The position numbers and the translations under genes are program-made. From the NCBI RefSeq assembly GCF_001434405.1, contig NZ_AZFT01000053.1, positions 908,294 to 972,293 of the forward strand: a DNA stretch of 64,000 bases, read 5' to 3'. The notes under the pieces were generated by a model, which saw only the letters and a program-made list of their open reading frames with translations, did no database searches and was not told the origin of the DNA. How positions within the stretch are numbered: position 1 is the first letter of the stretch; every line of letters begins with the position of its first letter. Source of the DNA: Ligilactobacillus apodemi DSM 16634 = JCM 16172. Lineage in GTDB: Bacteria > Bacillota > Bacilli > Lactobacillales > Lactobacillaceae. Shown here piece after piece: positions 45,210-54,729 of this stretch.

Positions 45210-45659
45210 TTAAATCTCCTTATCAGTTCGACCTACGATAAACATCAGTTCAGCCGTGCAAACCTTTTTACCATCAACTAAGGCCTTGGCTTTCACGACT
45301 CCCATATTTTCTTTTTGTTTTTCCATTGTGACCTCTAATTTTAAAACATCACCTGGTCGAACCACTTTACGAAAACGCGCATTGTGGATCGCCCCTAAGT
45401 AAGCTGTTTTTCCTAAAAAATTAGGATCTTTTAAAATCAAGATCGACGCAGCTTGCGCTAAAGTTTCAATAATCAAAACTCCCGGCATTACCGGATTGTT
45501 AGGGAAATGCCCCTTAAAAAAAGATTCATTGATCGTCACATTTTTTACAGCTGTGACTTTTTCTCCTAAAATGAGTTCTTCAACATAATCAATATAACAA
45601 ATTGGATAGCGGTTAGGAATAAGCTCCATGATCTCTTGAGCATCCATGATCTTTGTCAA
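45210..45659 (-). CDS. fabZ: 3-hydroxyacyl-ACP dehydratase (FabZ, or FabN-like isomerase)
   Basis: About 149 residues with the full active site: catalytic His in FKGHFPNNPVMPG and Glu in VLIIETLAQ. Heads the fab cluster before fabT. I choose a TTG start at 45659, five bases from AGAGGTGG; the ATG at 45647 is 17 bases from it. In enterococci a FabZ-type protein (FabN) also isomerises the double bond to make unsaturated acids; which reaction this one does cannot be decided by eye. As the second homologue lacks its His, this may be the only active dehydratase. Confidence 0.9.
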   Translation of the reverse strand: MTKIMDAQEIMELIPNRYPICYIDYVEELILGEKVTAVKNVTINESFFKGHFPNNPVMPGVLIIETLAQAASILILKDPNFLGKTAYLGAIHNARFRKVVRPGDVLKLEVTMEKQKENMGVVKAKALVDGKKVCTAELMFIVGRTDKEI

Positions 45660-45678
45660 ACACGCCACCTCTTTCAAA

Positions 45679-45691
45679 GTATTTCGAATAC
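45679..45691. promoter_or_regulatory. secondary dyad in the fabZ leader
   Basis: GTATTTCGAATAC, a perfect dyad around three bases, 20-32 bases before the TTG. It shares TTCGAA with the adjacent FabT-like box and could be a second, weaker operator. Confidence 0.35.
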
Positions 45692-45697
45692 CAAAAT

Positions 45698-45712
45698 ATT
45701 CGATAGTCGAAT
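45698..45712. promoter_or_regulatory. FabT-like operator at the fabZ promoter
   Basis: ATTCGA and TCGAAT flank TAG (minus strand CTA). It resembles TTTGACTATCAAA with symmetrical T-to-C changes and touches the -10 of the fabZ promoter. Confidence 0.6.
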
Positions 45713-45739
45713 AATATTATATTTATCGGTCAGTGTCAA
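45711..45739 (-). promoter_or_regulatory. promoter of fabZ (head of the fab cluster)
   Basis: On the minus strand TTGACA (45739-45734), a 17-base spacer and TATTAT (45716-45711), a very strong match. Confidence 0.85.
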
Positions 45740-46025
45740 ACCGTATTTTTGACATTTTTATTGTCAAAAATATAAAATACTATACTTTATTTCTGCAGTT
45801 CAAAAAATAGTTAATAACTTCAAAATACCGCTTGATATCATTAGTCTAACGCCGTTAAAAAAGATTTATCTTTTTTGTTAAAAACCAAATTTATTTTATA
45901 ATAAAATAAATTATAACGAATATAAAAAGTATTTTTTAAATTTCAAATTTATTTTGTTATTCAAACTTTTAAACTTTTTTAATACTTTAAATTCGCTCAT
46001 TTCTAGTTTAAGCATGCAAATTGTA
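45740..46025. other. AT-rich gap with nested palindromes, no gene seen
   Basis: About 285 bases of very AT-rich sequence between the fab promoter and the hydrolase terminator. It holds AAAAAAGAT/ATCTTTTTT (45857-45876) and a 12-base perfect arm pair of A/T only around one base (45888-45912). No ORF with a ribosome site, RNA gene or mobile remnant was recognised. Confidence 0.5.
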
Positions 46026-46063
46026 CTAAAAAACAGGCCAAGCTTTTTTCACTTGACCTGTTT
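46026..46063 (-). terminator. terminator after the DUF915 hydrolase gene
   Basis: AACAGGTCAAG pairs with CTTGGCCTGTT (one G-U pair) on the minus strand and is followed by TTTTTT. Confidence 0.88.
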
Positions 46064-46065
46064 TT

Positions 46066-46917
46066 TTATTTTTTCCAAATAAAGTTGATGATTGCTTGTG
46101 CTACTTTAGCATTTTGGTGCAATTTGCTATGTTGGGCATTTTTACCAGTGATCTCTAAAGTTTGGTAACTCTTAGCTACATTGCGCAATAAATATTTTTC
46201 TGATAGCGATGAAGCATTGGAGACGCGCCCATCAGAATCGCTCCCATCCTTTAAATCACCATAGATATTTAACACGGAAACTTGATTTTGGGGATAGGTC
46301 TCATTTAGCTTCAGCAACTCTTGGTATGGTTTCGCCATTTGTTTGGGCTTACCTTCAGCATCTAACTTCATCTCATTAGCGGTATCATCTACACCTAAAA
46401 TTCCATTGTAATGTCCCGCAATGTTAACTTGTTTTTGTAACTGGGGCAATTTTTTATTTTGTCCGTTATCTAACATATAATACGCTAGCGTCATATTGCC
46501 CATTGAATGAGCTACTACATTAAATTTAGTAAAACCATACGTTTTTTGGAGCTTAACGATCACATTTTTGAGCCATTTACCATTTTGACGATAATCTTTT
46601 TCGCGACTATTCTCAAAATTAACTTCGATCAATGGGTTGTAGGCATTTTGGGGTAAAGCACCACTTAAAGTAACCTTACCGTTAGCAGATACATTAGCTC
46701 GAATAACATTTTGAGTTACGCCAGCTTTCACGATCTTATTGACCAAATATTTTTCGGCGCGATAACTACTGCCGTAACCATGTAAAAACAAAGTAGGAAC
46801 CTTAGTCTTTTCGTACTGCTGACTCGCATTTTCACGTAGACTTTGTGAAACGATCAACCCTCCTCCAAAAACTATTAAGATCACGATTGCCAGTGGCCAC
46901 AAAATTTTTCTTCTCAC
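46066..46917 (-). CDS. membrane-anchored or secreted alpha/beta hydrolase (DUF915)
   Basis: 283 residues. A basic start (RRK) and one hydrophobic segment (7-27) form a signal anchor, so the enzyme faces outside. The hydrolase fold has the oxyanion strand VPTLFLHGYGSS, nucleophile Ser in VAHSMGNMT, and a C-terminal His in AQHSKLH. DUF915 hydrolases are common in lactobacilli; substrate unknown, perhaps lipid or peptide esters. GTG start 9 bases after AAGGGA. Single gene. Confidence 0.88.
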   Translation of the reverse strand: MRRKILWPLAIVILIVFGGGLIVSQSLRENASQQYEKTKVPTLFLHGYGSSYRAEKYLVNKIVKAGVTQNVIRANVSANGKVTLSGALPQNAYNPLIEVNFENSREKDYRQNGKWLKNVIVKLQKTYGFTKFNVVAHSMGNMTLAYYMLDNGQNKKLPQLQKQVNIAGHYNGILGVDDTANEMKLDAEGKPKQMAKPYQELLKLNETYPQNQVSVLNIYGDLKDGSDSDGRVSNASSLSEKYLLRNVAKSYQTLEITGKNAQHSKLHQNAKVAQAIINFIWKK

Positions 46918-47078
46918 CGTTGTTAGTCCCTTCTAGCGTTTATTTTTATTTCTAAGAACACGACCATATCATATCACAAGAATTCCGATAACTTAACAAA
47001 AAACTTTTTTCTACCTAAAAAACCTATGACATCGCACTTTTGAGCTCAAAAGTGCTGTCATAGGTTCTATGATGTTAG

Positions 47079-49274
47079 CTAGTTAATAGCTTTAAAATGG
47101 TACATATCTGCCGTAAAGTCATGCCGGTGAAGTGGATCATAGAAACCAAGGTTCATCAATTCACTCCCCGTAAAAATCTCTTTAGTCGTCTGTTCTTGGT
47201 AATGCTTGTTTGCTGTTAAACCTGCCAATTTAGTTAGTGTATGAGTTGGCTGCGCGCTAGCTAAACGATCAAAAACAAAGACAAGGGCTTCATTTTTATC
47301 TTTGGCCACAAACATCCAAGCACATTGATTTTGCTTAGCTGGGGCTTTTAGACGAATAAAATCGCCAAATTGAACAAGTGGGCGTAATTGCTTGTAAGTA
47401 GCAACTTGTTTCTTGACCGCTGCTTTTTCTTCAGCAGTCAACTTAGTCAGATCTAACTCATAACCAAAAACAGCACTCATCGCGACGGCACCACGTGTTG
47501 CCAGTGGCGTGATCCGCCCAGTTTGATGATTAGGCACAGCTGACACATGCGCAGTAAAGACCGACGGCGGATATACAAGTGACGTCCCATATTGGATCGT
47601 CTGTCGTGCGAGCGCATCAGTATTATCGCTTGTCCAAGACTGTGGCATATAATATGCAAAGCCTGTATCGAACCGACCGCCCCCACCAGAGCACCCTTCC
47701 CACAAAATATCAGGGTATTTAGTGGTCAGATGCTCTAATATTTCATATAGTCCTAAAATATAGCGATGATAAACTTCACCTTGCTGATTTGCTGGTAAAG
47801 CATGGGCATAAACATCTGAAATATTGCGGTTCATATCCCATTTAACATAGTCAATGAAGCCTTGATCAAGCAACTCACTTAATTGTTTAAGCACATTTTG
47901 CCGGACTTCTTTTTGGGTCAAATCTAAAATGTATTGATTACGCGATGGACTTGGTGTTCGCTTAGGAACTTGCATCAGATACTCTGGATGAGTCCGATAG
48001 AGATCTGAATCATAAGAGATCATTTCTGGCTCGAGCCAAATACCAAATTGTAAGCCTTGGGCGTGCACATAATCAGCAAAATTTTTCAACCCCTTAGGAA
48101 ACTTACGCGCGTAAACTTGCCAGTCACCTAAAGACGTATTATCATCATCACGTTTTCCAAACCAGCCATCATCTAGGACAAACATTTCTATCCCTAAGGC
48201 TTTAGCTTCATCAACAATCGGTCTTAACTTAGCTTCATTAAAATCAAAGTAAGTAGCTTCCCAATTATTAACTAAGATCGGGCGTTCTTTAGCCTTAAAC
48301 TTCCCACGTACAATATGCTTTCTGAGCAGTTCATGATAATTATGACTCATTTCATTTAAGCCTTTGTCAGAAAAAGCTAATAAGACTTCTGGGGTCTGGA
48401 AGGTAGCGCCGGGAGCTAATTGCCAAGAAAAATTATAATCATTTATGCCAACAACAACTCTAGTCTGTTCAAACTGATCTTTTTCAACTTCAAAACTGTG
48501 ATTTCCGGAATACACTAAATTAAAGCCATAAACATTCCCCGCAAATTCCGTAGCATGTTGATCTAACAGCGCAATAAAGCTATTCATTTGATGACTAGAG
48601 CTCCCACGCCGACTTTCAAATACCTTACGCCCTTGCCCGACTGCTTCTCGTTGCATATGTCGCTCATTAGCATGGGCGCCGGGAAGTGAGATCACTTCTA
48701 GATCTTGTTGTAACAAATCTAACTGCATTGAAGCGACCTTTTTTAAGGTAAGCGGCTCTTGCCCACAATTTGTGACTTTGACCGAGCGCGCAATGATCGC
48801 TAGCTCTTTAAAAATCGTATAAAACAACGTAACTTCAACGTCACTAACTTCATCTTTTAAGCTGATCGCCAATGTTTGTGCTTCCGACTCAGTTGCATAT
48901 GATGCCGGTAAACCAGCTAACTTAGGCTTGCCCGCTAGCAATTCATAACCTTGATAGGTCAGACGCGCAACAAAAGAACCATCTGCATTTTGCAAATCTA
49001 ACGCTGGAGTGCGATAATCACCAGTTCCAGCGCCACTGTATTCTTGCAATAAAGAATCTAAGGAATATGTCCGTTCCAAACTTCCAGGTAAATTTCCGGA
49101 AAAACCACGATCGACGCGCGGATAATGCAACTGTCCATGATAATCGAAAACTCTTGTTCCAAAATACAAATGCCCTAAGTAACCACCCTGCTCGACCTCA
49201 AACAAATATGAAATCTTATCATTATGCAGATGAAACACCTTGTTTTTTTCATCAATTTCAATTAATTTTTCCAT
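47079..49274 (-). CDS. aga: alpha-galactosidase, GH36
   Basis: Releases galactose from melibiose, raffinose and related sugars. 731 residues from the ATG at 49274. N-terminal beta-sandwich domain, then the TIM barrel with DDGWFG, the nucleophile D480 in KWDMNR, and the acid/base Asp in CSGGGGRFD (about 542). No signal peptide, so it acts on imported sugars. Third gene of galK-galT-aga, 20-30 bases after galT; the released galactose can enter GalK. Confidence 0.94.
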   Translation of the reverse strand: MEKLIEIDEKNKVFHLHNDKISYLFEVEQGGYLGHLYFGTRVFDYHGQLHYPRVDRGFSGNLPGSLERTYSLDSLLQEYSGAGTGDYRTPALDLQNADGSFVARLTYQGYELLAGKPKLAGLPASYATESEAQTLAISLKDEVSDVEVTLFYTIFKELAIIARSVKVTNCGQEPLTLKKVASMQLDLLQQDLEVISLPGAHANERHMQREAVGQGRKVFESRRGSSSHQMNSFIALLDQHATEFAGNVYGFNLVYSGNHSFEVEKDQFEQTRVVVGINDYNFSWQLAPGATFQTPEVLLAFSDKGLNEMSHNYHELLRKHIVRGKFKAKERPILVNNWEATYFDFNEAKLRPIVDEAKALGIEMFVLDDGWFGKRDDDNTSLGDWQVYARKFPKGLKNFADYVHAQGLQFGIWLEPEMISYDSDLYRTHPEYLMQVPKRTPSPSRNQYILDLTQKEVRQNVLKQLSELLDQGFIDYVKWDMNRNISDVYAHALPANQQGEVYHRYILGLYEILEHLTTKYPDILWEGCSGGGGRFDTGFAYYMPQSWTSDNTDALARQTIQYGTSLVYPPSVFTAHVSAVPNHQTGRITPLATRGAVAMSAVFGYELDLTKLTAEEKAAVKKQVATYKQLRPLVQFGDFIRLKAPAKQNQCAWMFVAKDKNEALVFVFDRLASAQPTHTLTKLAGLTANKHYQEQTTKEIFTGSELMNLGFYDPLHRHDFTADMYHFKAIN

Positions 49275-49306
49275 CTGATCACCCACTCGCTAATTCTTGC
49301 CTATAA

Positions 49307-50785
49307 CTATGCTAAACCAACAAATTCTGCAAACTTATAAAAAGCGGCTTGACCAACATCATCTCGTTTAAATACCCCAGCATCTTCGAGCACACGCGCA
49401 AAAACTTTTCCAACTTCAGTTTGCACGATTTGCGCAACGTTTTGCTCGTTAATATCAGGATATTTTTCTTTAAGTTCGGCTGCCCATTTTTGATGATAAG
49501 CAGCCACTTGATTTGGTTGAGCTAAGAGATATTTTTCGACTTCTTTTAATTCATCCTTTAAACGTGGTGGTAAGATTGCTAAGCCCATAACCTCGATCAA
49601 GCCAATATTTTCTTTTTTGATGTGTTGCACATCTTGATGGGGATGAAAAATTCCATCAGGATATTGGGCTGAAGTTTGGTTATCACGTAAAACTAAGTCT
49701 AGTTCAAACATTTCCCCTTGTTTACGTGCGATCGGCGTGATCGTGTGATGTAACTCATCATTTGTTTTGGCGCGAACTGAGACGCTCTCATCGGAATAAA
49801 CCCGCCACTTATCTAAGATCTTACCCGCTAACTTGACTACACGTTGACTGTCTTTAGCACGTAAGCGAATAACCGACATTGGCCACTTAACGATCCCAGC
49901 CGTCACGTCTTCAAAACCAGCAAAAGTAAGTTCTTTTTCAATTGGGGCTTTTTGCATTGCAAAGGCATGATTGCCTCCTTGGTAATGCTCATGAGTCAAA
50001 ATCGAGCCACCAACGATCGGTAGATCTGCATTACTTCCAGCAAAATAACCTGGGAATTGAGCAACGATCGCGAGTAATTGCGCAAAAGTCTGTTCATTTA
50101 TGACCATGGGCTCATGTTTTTCATCCAAGAAAATGCAGTGTTCATTGAAATAAGCATACGGTGAGTATTGAAAGCCCCATGTTTTTCCGGCAAGATCAAA
50201 GCGAATGATCCGGTGATTGGCACGTGCTGGATAATCGATTCGTCCTTGATAACCTTCATTTTCAATACATAATTGGCATTTAGGGTAGCCAGTTTGTTTC
50301 ATTTTTTTAGCTGCCGCAATTGCTTTAGGGTCTTTTTCTGGCTTAGACAAATTGATCGTGATCTCGATCTCACCATATTCAGTGGGAACACTGTACGCCA
50401 TATTTTTAGCGATCGCTTTAGTCTTGATATAATCATTTTTTTGACTTAATTGATAGAAATCTGCAATCGCCTTTTGCTTATCAGTTTGGTATGTTTGCCA
50501 AAATTTTTGGTTCAACACACTTGGGAGTGGCATAATAAAGTTCATTAATTCTGCGCCTAAATTATCTTGCTCATTTAGGGTCTCACCAACTTTACCATTT
50601 TTAAGTGCGATTTCGACTAACTTATCTTTTAACGTGATCAAGTCACTTTCTGCAACTTCTTGGACAAGATTTTCTTCGCCCACAAGTGCTAACACCCGGT
50701 TATATAAATATGGCTGATCCATTTGCGTATAGTCACCTTGCAAAATGACCTCAGCAACAAAACTTGAGACTACATCTTTTTGCAT
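49307..50785 (-). CDS. galT: galactose-1-phosphate uridylyltransferase, Firmicute type
   Basis: Exchanges UMP between UDP-glucose and galactose-1-phosphate in the Leloir pathway. 492 residues, the long GalT2 class of Gram-positive bacteria, without the HPHGQ form of the short class; histidine-containing segments include [19 protein letters not shown] (read as HEHYQGG) and FHPHQDV. Follows galK by 20 bases. No galE or galM gene lies in the window. Confidence 0.94.
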   Translation of the reverse strand: MQKDVVSSFVAEVILQGDYTQMDQPYLYNRVLALVGEENLVQEVAESDLITLKDKLVEIALKNGKVGETLNEQDNLGAELMNFIMPLPSVLNQKFWQTYQTDKQKAIADFYQLSQKNDYIKTKAIAKNMAYSVPTEYGEIEITINLSKPEKDPKAIAAAKKMKQTGYPKCQLCIENEGYQGRIDYPARANHRIIRFDLAGKTWGFQYSPYAYFNEHCIFLDEKHEPMVINEQTFAQLLAIVAQFPGYFAGSNADLPIVGGSILTHEHYQGGNHAFAMQKAPIEKELTFAGFEDVTAGIVKWPMSVIRLRAKDSQRVVKLAGKILDKWRVYSDESVSVRAKTNDELHHTITPIARKQGEMFELDLVLRDNQTSAQYPDGIFHPHQDVQHIKKENIGLIEVMGLAILPPRLKDELKEVEKYLLAQPNQVAAYHQKWAAELKEKYPDINEQNVAQIVQTEVGKVFARVLEDAGVFKRDDVGQAAFYKFAEFVGLA

Positions 50786-50804
50786 CTCATACCACCTCTA
50801 ATTT

Positions 50805-51968
50805 TTACAATTTCTTTGTTCCGTCAGCAATTTCAGCAATGTAAAATGCTGGAGCATAACCAATTTTTTCTTCGTATACTTTGCCGACATTTTCTTTAAA
50901 TGCTTCGACTTGGTCTTTGTTGACAAGTGCAATGCCACAGCCACCAAAGCCAGCCCCTGTCATCCGAGCCCCTAAGACACCTGGTTGTTCCCAAGCTGTA
51001 TGAGCTAATGTATCTAATTCTTTACCAGTTACTTCATAATCATGCTCTAACGAAACGTGAGAAGCATTGACCAAGCGTCCAAATTTAGCTAAGCCTTCTG
51101 CTTGTAATGCAGCTTGTGCTTGTAAAGTCCGTTGATTTTCCCAAACAGCATGACGTGCACGTTTTAAGCGAGCTTCATCTTTAATAAGATAGCTATATTC
51201 ATCAAAGGTTTGTTCATCCAAAGCGCCTAAACTTGAAGCAGCTACTTTAGTTTGTAATTCTGCTAATGCTGTTTCACATTCACTGCGGCGTTCATTGTAC
51301 TTAGAATCGGCTAACTCACGACGTTTATTCGTATTCATGATCACGATCACATTGTCTTTAAGATCAAGCGGCACTAATTCGTATTCAAGTGTGTTTGTAT
51401 CAAGCAAGATTGCCTTATTTTCATGACCCATACCCACGGCAAATTGATCCATGATCCCTGAGTTGACACCAATAAAATCATTTTCCGTTTGCATCCCGAT
51501 TTTTACTAAATCTAAACGATCAAGTCGCAAATCATATAAGTTCTCGGCGATCACACCCATCAATAATTCAAGTGAAGCGGAAGATGACAAGCCCGAACCA
51601 TTTGGAATATTACCATTAACGTAAACATCTAAACCTGTGTCGATCTTGTGACCAGCTTCTTTTAAGAAATGAAGCATTCCTTTAGGATAATTGGTCCACT
51701 TGTCAGCTTTATCAAAATGAAGATCATTCAATGAAACTTCTATAATGCCTTCATCAGCAAAGTTTTCCGAATAGAAACGTAATGTTTGGTCATCACGTTT
51801 AGCTGCTGCACCATATGTTCCTAAAGTAATTGCACATGGGAAAACATGGCCACCGTTATAGTCAGTGTGTTCACCGATCAAATTGATCCGTCCTGGCGAA
51901 AAGAATTCACCTTCAGATTTGCGACCAAAAATTTCTTCAAAGCGTTGTTGTAGTTCTTCTTTTTTCAT
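50805..51968 (-). CDS. galK: galactokinase
   Basis: Phosphorylates galactose at C1. GHMP kinase of 387 residues: [15 protein letters not shown] (27-41) for galactose and catalysis, the ATP loop [10 protein letters not shown] (about 134-143), and the C-terminal [12 protein letters not shown]. First gene of galK-galT-aga, with its own promoter and a GalR-type site upstream, divergent from galR. Confidence 0.96.
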   Translation of the reverse strand: MKKEELQQRFEEIFGRKSEGEFFSPGRINLIGEHTDYNGGHVFPCAITLGTYGAAAKRDDQTLRFYSENFADEGIIEVSLNDLHFDKADKWTNYPKGMLHFLKEAGHKIDTGLDVYVNGNIPNGSGLSSSASLELLMGVIAENLYDLRLDRLDLVKIGMQTENDFIGVNSGIMDQFAVGMGHENKAILLDTNTLEYELVPLDLKDNVIVIMNTNKRRELADSKYNERRSECETALAELQTKVAASSLGALDEQTFDEYSYLIKDEARLKRARHAVWENQRTLQAQAALQAEGLAKFGRLVNASHVSLEHDYEVTGKELDTLAHTAWEQPGVLGARMTGAGFGGCGIALVNKDQVEAFKENVGKVYEEKIGYAPAFYIAEIADGTKKL

Positions 51969-51991
51969 GGTTTAGTTACCTCTCTTCTTTT

Positions 51992-52005
51992 TGCAAGCGT
52001 TTTAT
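51992..52005. promoter_or_regulatory. possible cre site in the galK leader
   Basis: TGCAAGCGTTTTAT near the expected transcript start resembles a catabolite-responsive element (TGnnAnCGnTnnCA) with one side imperfect. Confidence 0.35.
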
Positions 52006-52015
52006 TACAAATTTT

Positions 52016-52044
52016 ATTATAGTTGTTAACCAGTAATTTAGCAA
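52016..52044 (-). promoter_or_regulatory. galK promoter
   Basis: On the minus strand TTGCTA (52044-52039), a 17-base spacer and a perfect TATAAT (52021-52016). Confidence 0.75.
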
Positions 52045-52050
52045 CTATTT

Positions 52051-52068
52051 TTACTTAATTTTTAGTAA
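52051..52068. promoter_or_regulatory. GalR-type site upstream of galK
   Basis: TTACTTAATTTTTAGTAA lies 6 bases upstream of the galK -35. The same 18 bases occur, inverted, upstream of lacS (56741-56758). Confidence 0.7.
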
Positions 52069-52100
52069 ATCATTTTTAGATAACTTCTAGTTGTCACAAT

Positions 52101-52120
52101 GATAATTTTAGTAAATTATC
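52101..52120. promoter_or_regulatory. GalR-type site upstream of galR
   Basis: GATAATTT and AAATTATC are perfect inverted arms around TAGT. The core TTTTAGTAAAT is shared with the galK and lacZ sites. It lies about 35 bases before the galR -10. Confidence 0.65.
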
Positions 52121-52152
52121 CTCATGCGCCCTACTATTTTTTACCTAAATTA

Positions 52153-52161
52153 TGCTATACT
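52153..52161 (+). promoter_or_regulatory. extended -10 of galR
   Basis: TGCTATACT, 56 bases before the galR ATG; no good -35 at the usual spacing. Confidence 0.55.
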
Positions 52162-52216
52162 AAACTACATATACTTTTTCAATTTGAAATCAGATATTTT
52201 AGAAAGGACATGACTC

Positions 52217-53224
52217 ATGGCTACGATCAAAGATATCGCAAATAAAGCCCAAGTTTCAGCTGCAACTGTTTCTCGTGTCTTAAATTACGATGAAACTATG
52301 TCTGTTAGCGCAGAAACTCGCAGCCGCATTTTTAAGATCGCGGAAGAATTAAATTACGTAAAACACACAAAAAATAAAAAACAAAATCCTACACAGCCCC
52401 TTGAAAAACGCCTTGCGATCATTCAATGGTACACCGAACAAGAAGAAGTCAATGACCTTTATTACTATGCCATTCGTTTAGGGATCGAAAAACAAGCCCA
52501 TCAATTAGGTTACGAGATCACCCGGATCTTTCATAACGATTCTTTACAAAAGGCTAAACAAGCTGATGGTGTGATCGCAATCGGGAAATACAGCGCTAAC
52601 GAGATCAAAAACATCGCTACATTAAACGCAAATCTAGTTTTTGTTGATGATAAAACACTAGAACAAGGCTATAACTGTGTTGTTTCTGACTTCGATGGAG
52701 CAGTCAAAACTGCGCTTGACCACTTTTTACAACATGAACAAACAAAAATCGGCTTGTTAGCGGGGGAAGAAAAAACTGCTGACCAATCAAATTCCTTGAT
52801 CGATCCGCGTTTTAGCATTTTCAAAAAATACTTAAGCACACTTAAACTCTACAATTCGCGTTACGTGTATGTCGGCAAATTTTCACCTGAATCAGGCTAT
52901 CAGATGATGAAACAAGCGCTCCAAGAATTAGGAGATGAGCTACCGCAAGCATTTTTCATCGCTAACGATGCGATCGCAGTGGGAGCTTTACGGGCGCTTC
53001 AAGAAAGTCAAATTGCGGTCCCAGAACGTGTCAGTTTGATCTCATTTAACGATACTTCTTTAGCCAAATATTCATTTCCAGCATTAAGCAGTATCAAAGT
53101 TTTTACTGAACAAATGGGGCGTTCAGCGGTGATGTTACTTGATAGTATTTCTAAATATGAAAAAGAAACACCTGAAATGATCACCCTAGGTACAAAACTC
53201 ATTTTACGTGATAGCTGTCTTTAA
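52217..53224 (+). CDS. galR: LacI/GalR-family regulator of the lac-gal genes
   Basis: 335 residues. N-terminal LacI helix-turn-helix (MATIKDIANKAQVSAATVSRVLNYD, read as IKDIANKAQVS and ATVSRVLN), then a periplasmic-binding-like sugar domain ending in ITLGTKLILRDSC. AAAGGA ribosome site. Divergent from galK, with a candidate site in its own upstream region. In Streptococcus thermophilus the GalR homologue, as I recall, activates gal and lac promoters; the placement of the sites here fits that. Confidence 0.92.
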   Translation: MATIKDIANKAQVSAATVSRVLNYDETMSVSAETRSRIFKIAEELNYVKHTKNKKQNPTQPLEKRLAIIQWYTEQEEVNDLYYYAIRLGIEKQAHQLGYEITRIFHNDSLQKAKQADGVIAIGKYSANEIKNIATLNANLVFVDDKTLEQGYNCVVSDFDGAVKTALDHFLQHEQTKIGLLAGEEKTADQSNSLIDPRFSIFKKYLSTLKLYNSRYVYVGKFSPESGYQMMKQALQELGDELPQAFFIANDAIAVGALRALQESQIAVPERVSLISFNDTSLAKYSFPALSSIKVFTEQMGRSAVMLLDSISKYEKETPEMITLGTKLILRDSCL

Positions 53225-53236
53225 TAATTACAAACT

Positions 53237-53284
53237 AAAATAAACTGAGCTCGAGAGTGATTTTTCTCGAGCTCAGTTTATTTT
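53237..53284. terminator. bidirectional terminator between galR and glyA
   Basis: A perfect 20-base stem built on the ACTGAGCTCGAGA core with an eight-base loop, A-run and T-run ends. It serves both converging genes. Confidence 0.92.
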
Positions 53285-53300
53285 TAGCGAATTATTTTAC

Positions 53301-54539
53301 TTATTCATAGATGGGATGAGCAGCTGTCAATTCTTTTACCGCTTGGCGTGTTTGTTCCATTACAGCGTCATCACCTTTTGATTCTAATACAGCTAAGATC
53401 AATTCTGCGACCTTTCGACTATCAGCTTCATCAAAACCACGACTAGTGATCGCAGGTGTTCCTAAACGAATTCCACTTGTCTTAAATGGACTTAACGTTT
53501 CAAATGGAATTGAATTTTTATTAACAGTCAATGAAACACTATCTAGAAGCTTTTCTGCTTCTTTTCCGTTTAAGCCAAACCCTAACACATCGATCAATAA
53601 AAGATGGTTATCAGTTCCACCAGAGATCACCCGAGCATGTTCATTTTGCGCAAAAACCTCTGCCATTGCTTGGGCGTTTTTAATGACTTGTTCAGCGTAA
53701 GTTGTAAATTCAGGGCGTAAAGCTTCACCAAATGCAACCGCCTTAGCTGCGATCACATGCTCCAACGGACCACCTTGTAAACCTGGGAAGACAGCACTGT
53801 TGACCTTTTTAGCTAGCTCTTCATTATTAGTTAAGATCAACCCACCACGTGGCCCCCGTAAAGTTTTATGTGTCGTTGAAGTTACGATATCAGCATAAGG
53901 AACTGGATTTTGATGTTTTCCAGCGGCAACTAAGCCAGCGATATGCGCCATATCGACCATCAAATAAGCACCAACTTCTTTTGCGATCTGACTAAATTTT
54001 TCAAAATCGATCTCCCGTGGATAAGCACTTGCACCTGCCACGATTAATTTTGGTTTTACTTCTTTGGCTAAAGCTAAAATTGCGTCATAATCAAGTTGTT
54101 CACTGTCTTTATCAACACCATAACCAGTAAAATTATATGTTTGCCCACTAAAATTAACTGGCGAACCGTGAGTCAAATGACCACCACTAGCAAGATCCAT
54201 CCCCAAGACAGTATCTCCGGGAGCGATCAAAGCACGATAGGCTGCCGCATTAGCTTGAGAGCCTGAGTGTGGTTGCACGTTAGCAAATTTTGCTCCAAAC
54301 AAAGCTTTTGCTCGTTCGATTGCAAGATTTTCAACTACATCAACATATTCACAGCCACCATAGTATCGTTTTGCGGGATATCCTTCAGCATACTTATTAG
54401 TCAACACACTACCTTGTGCAGCTAACACACCCTCAGAGACGATATTTTCCGATGCGATCAATTCGATGTTGCCTTGTTGGCGTTTCTTTTCGGAGGCAAT
54501 TGCCCCCCATAATTCAGGATCTTGTTCTTGGTAATTCAT
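53301..54539 (-). CDS. glyA: serine hydroxymethyltransferase
   Basis: PLP enzyme that converts serine to glycine and loads one carbon on tetrahydrofolate. 412 residues: the PLP lysine is in [15 protein letters not shown] and the N-terminal IASENIVS is intact. In several lactobacilli glyA lies between sua5 and upp; here it stands alone between galR and lacS, with its own promoter and terminator. Full length and not degraded. Confidence 0.96.
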   Translation of the reverse strand: MNYQEQDPELWGAIASEKKRQQGNIELIASENIVSEGVLAAQGSVLTNKYAEGYPAKRYYGGCEYVDVVENLAIERAKALFGAKFANVQPHSGSQANAAAYRALIAPGDTVLGMDLASGGHLTHGSPVNFSGQTYNFTGYGVDKDSEQLDYDAILALAKEVKPKLIVAGASAYPREIDFEKFSQIAKEVGAYLMVDMAHIAGLVAAGKHQNPVPYADIVTSTTHKTLRGPRGGLILTNNEELAKKVNSAVFPGLQGGPLEHVIAAKAVAFGEALRPEFTTYAEQVIKNAQAMAEVFAQNEHARVISGGTDNHLLLIDVLGFGLNGKEAEKLLDSVSLTVNKNSIPFETLSPFKTSGIRLGTPAITSRGFDEADSRKVAELILAVLESKGDDAVMEQTRQAVKELTAAHPIYE

Positions 54540-54571
54540 TTGAGCACCCTCTCTTTAGCTGATTTTCTGTA

Positions 54572-54600
54572 ATTGTAACTGAAATTTTAACATCTTTCAA
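54572..54600 (-). promoter_or_regulatory. glyA promoter
   Basis: On the minus strand TTGAAA (54600-54595), a 17-base spacer and TACAAT (54577-54572). Independent of neighbouring sugar genes. Confidence 0.8.
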
Positions 54601-54678
54601 CTATTGTCATTGCCCTTATACTAGTGCAACTAAAGAATCAGACTCAGCTAAAACATTTTTACTAAAATACTGCTCAGA

Positions 54679-54714
54679 TAAAAAAGGCGCTCCTTTTAAA
54701 AGTAAGCACCTTTT
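54679..54714 (-). terminator. terminator after lacS
   Basis: On the minus strand AAAGGTGCT pairs with AGCGCCTTT (one G-U pair) and is followed by TTTTTT. Confidence 0.85.
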
Positions 54715-54729
54715 ATTTAACTAAATATT

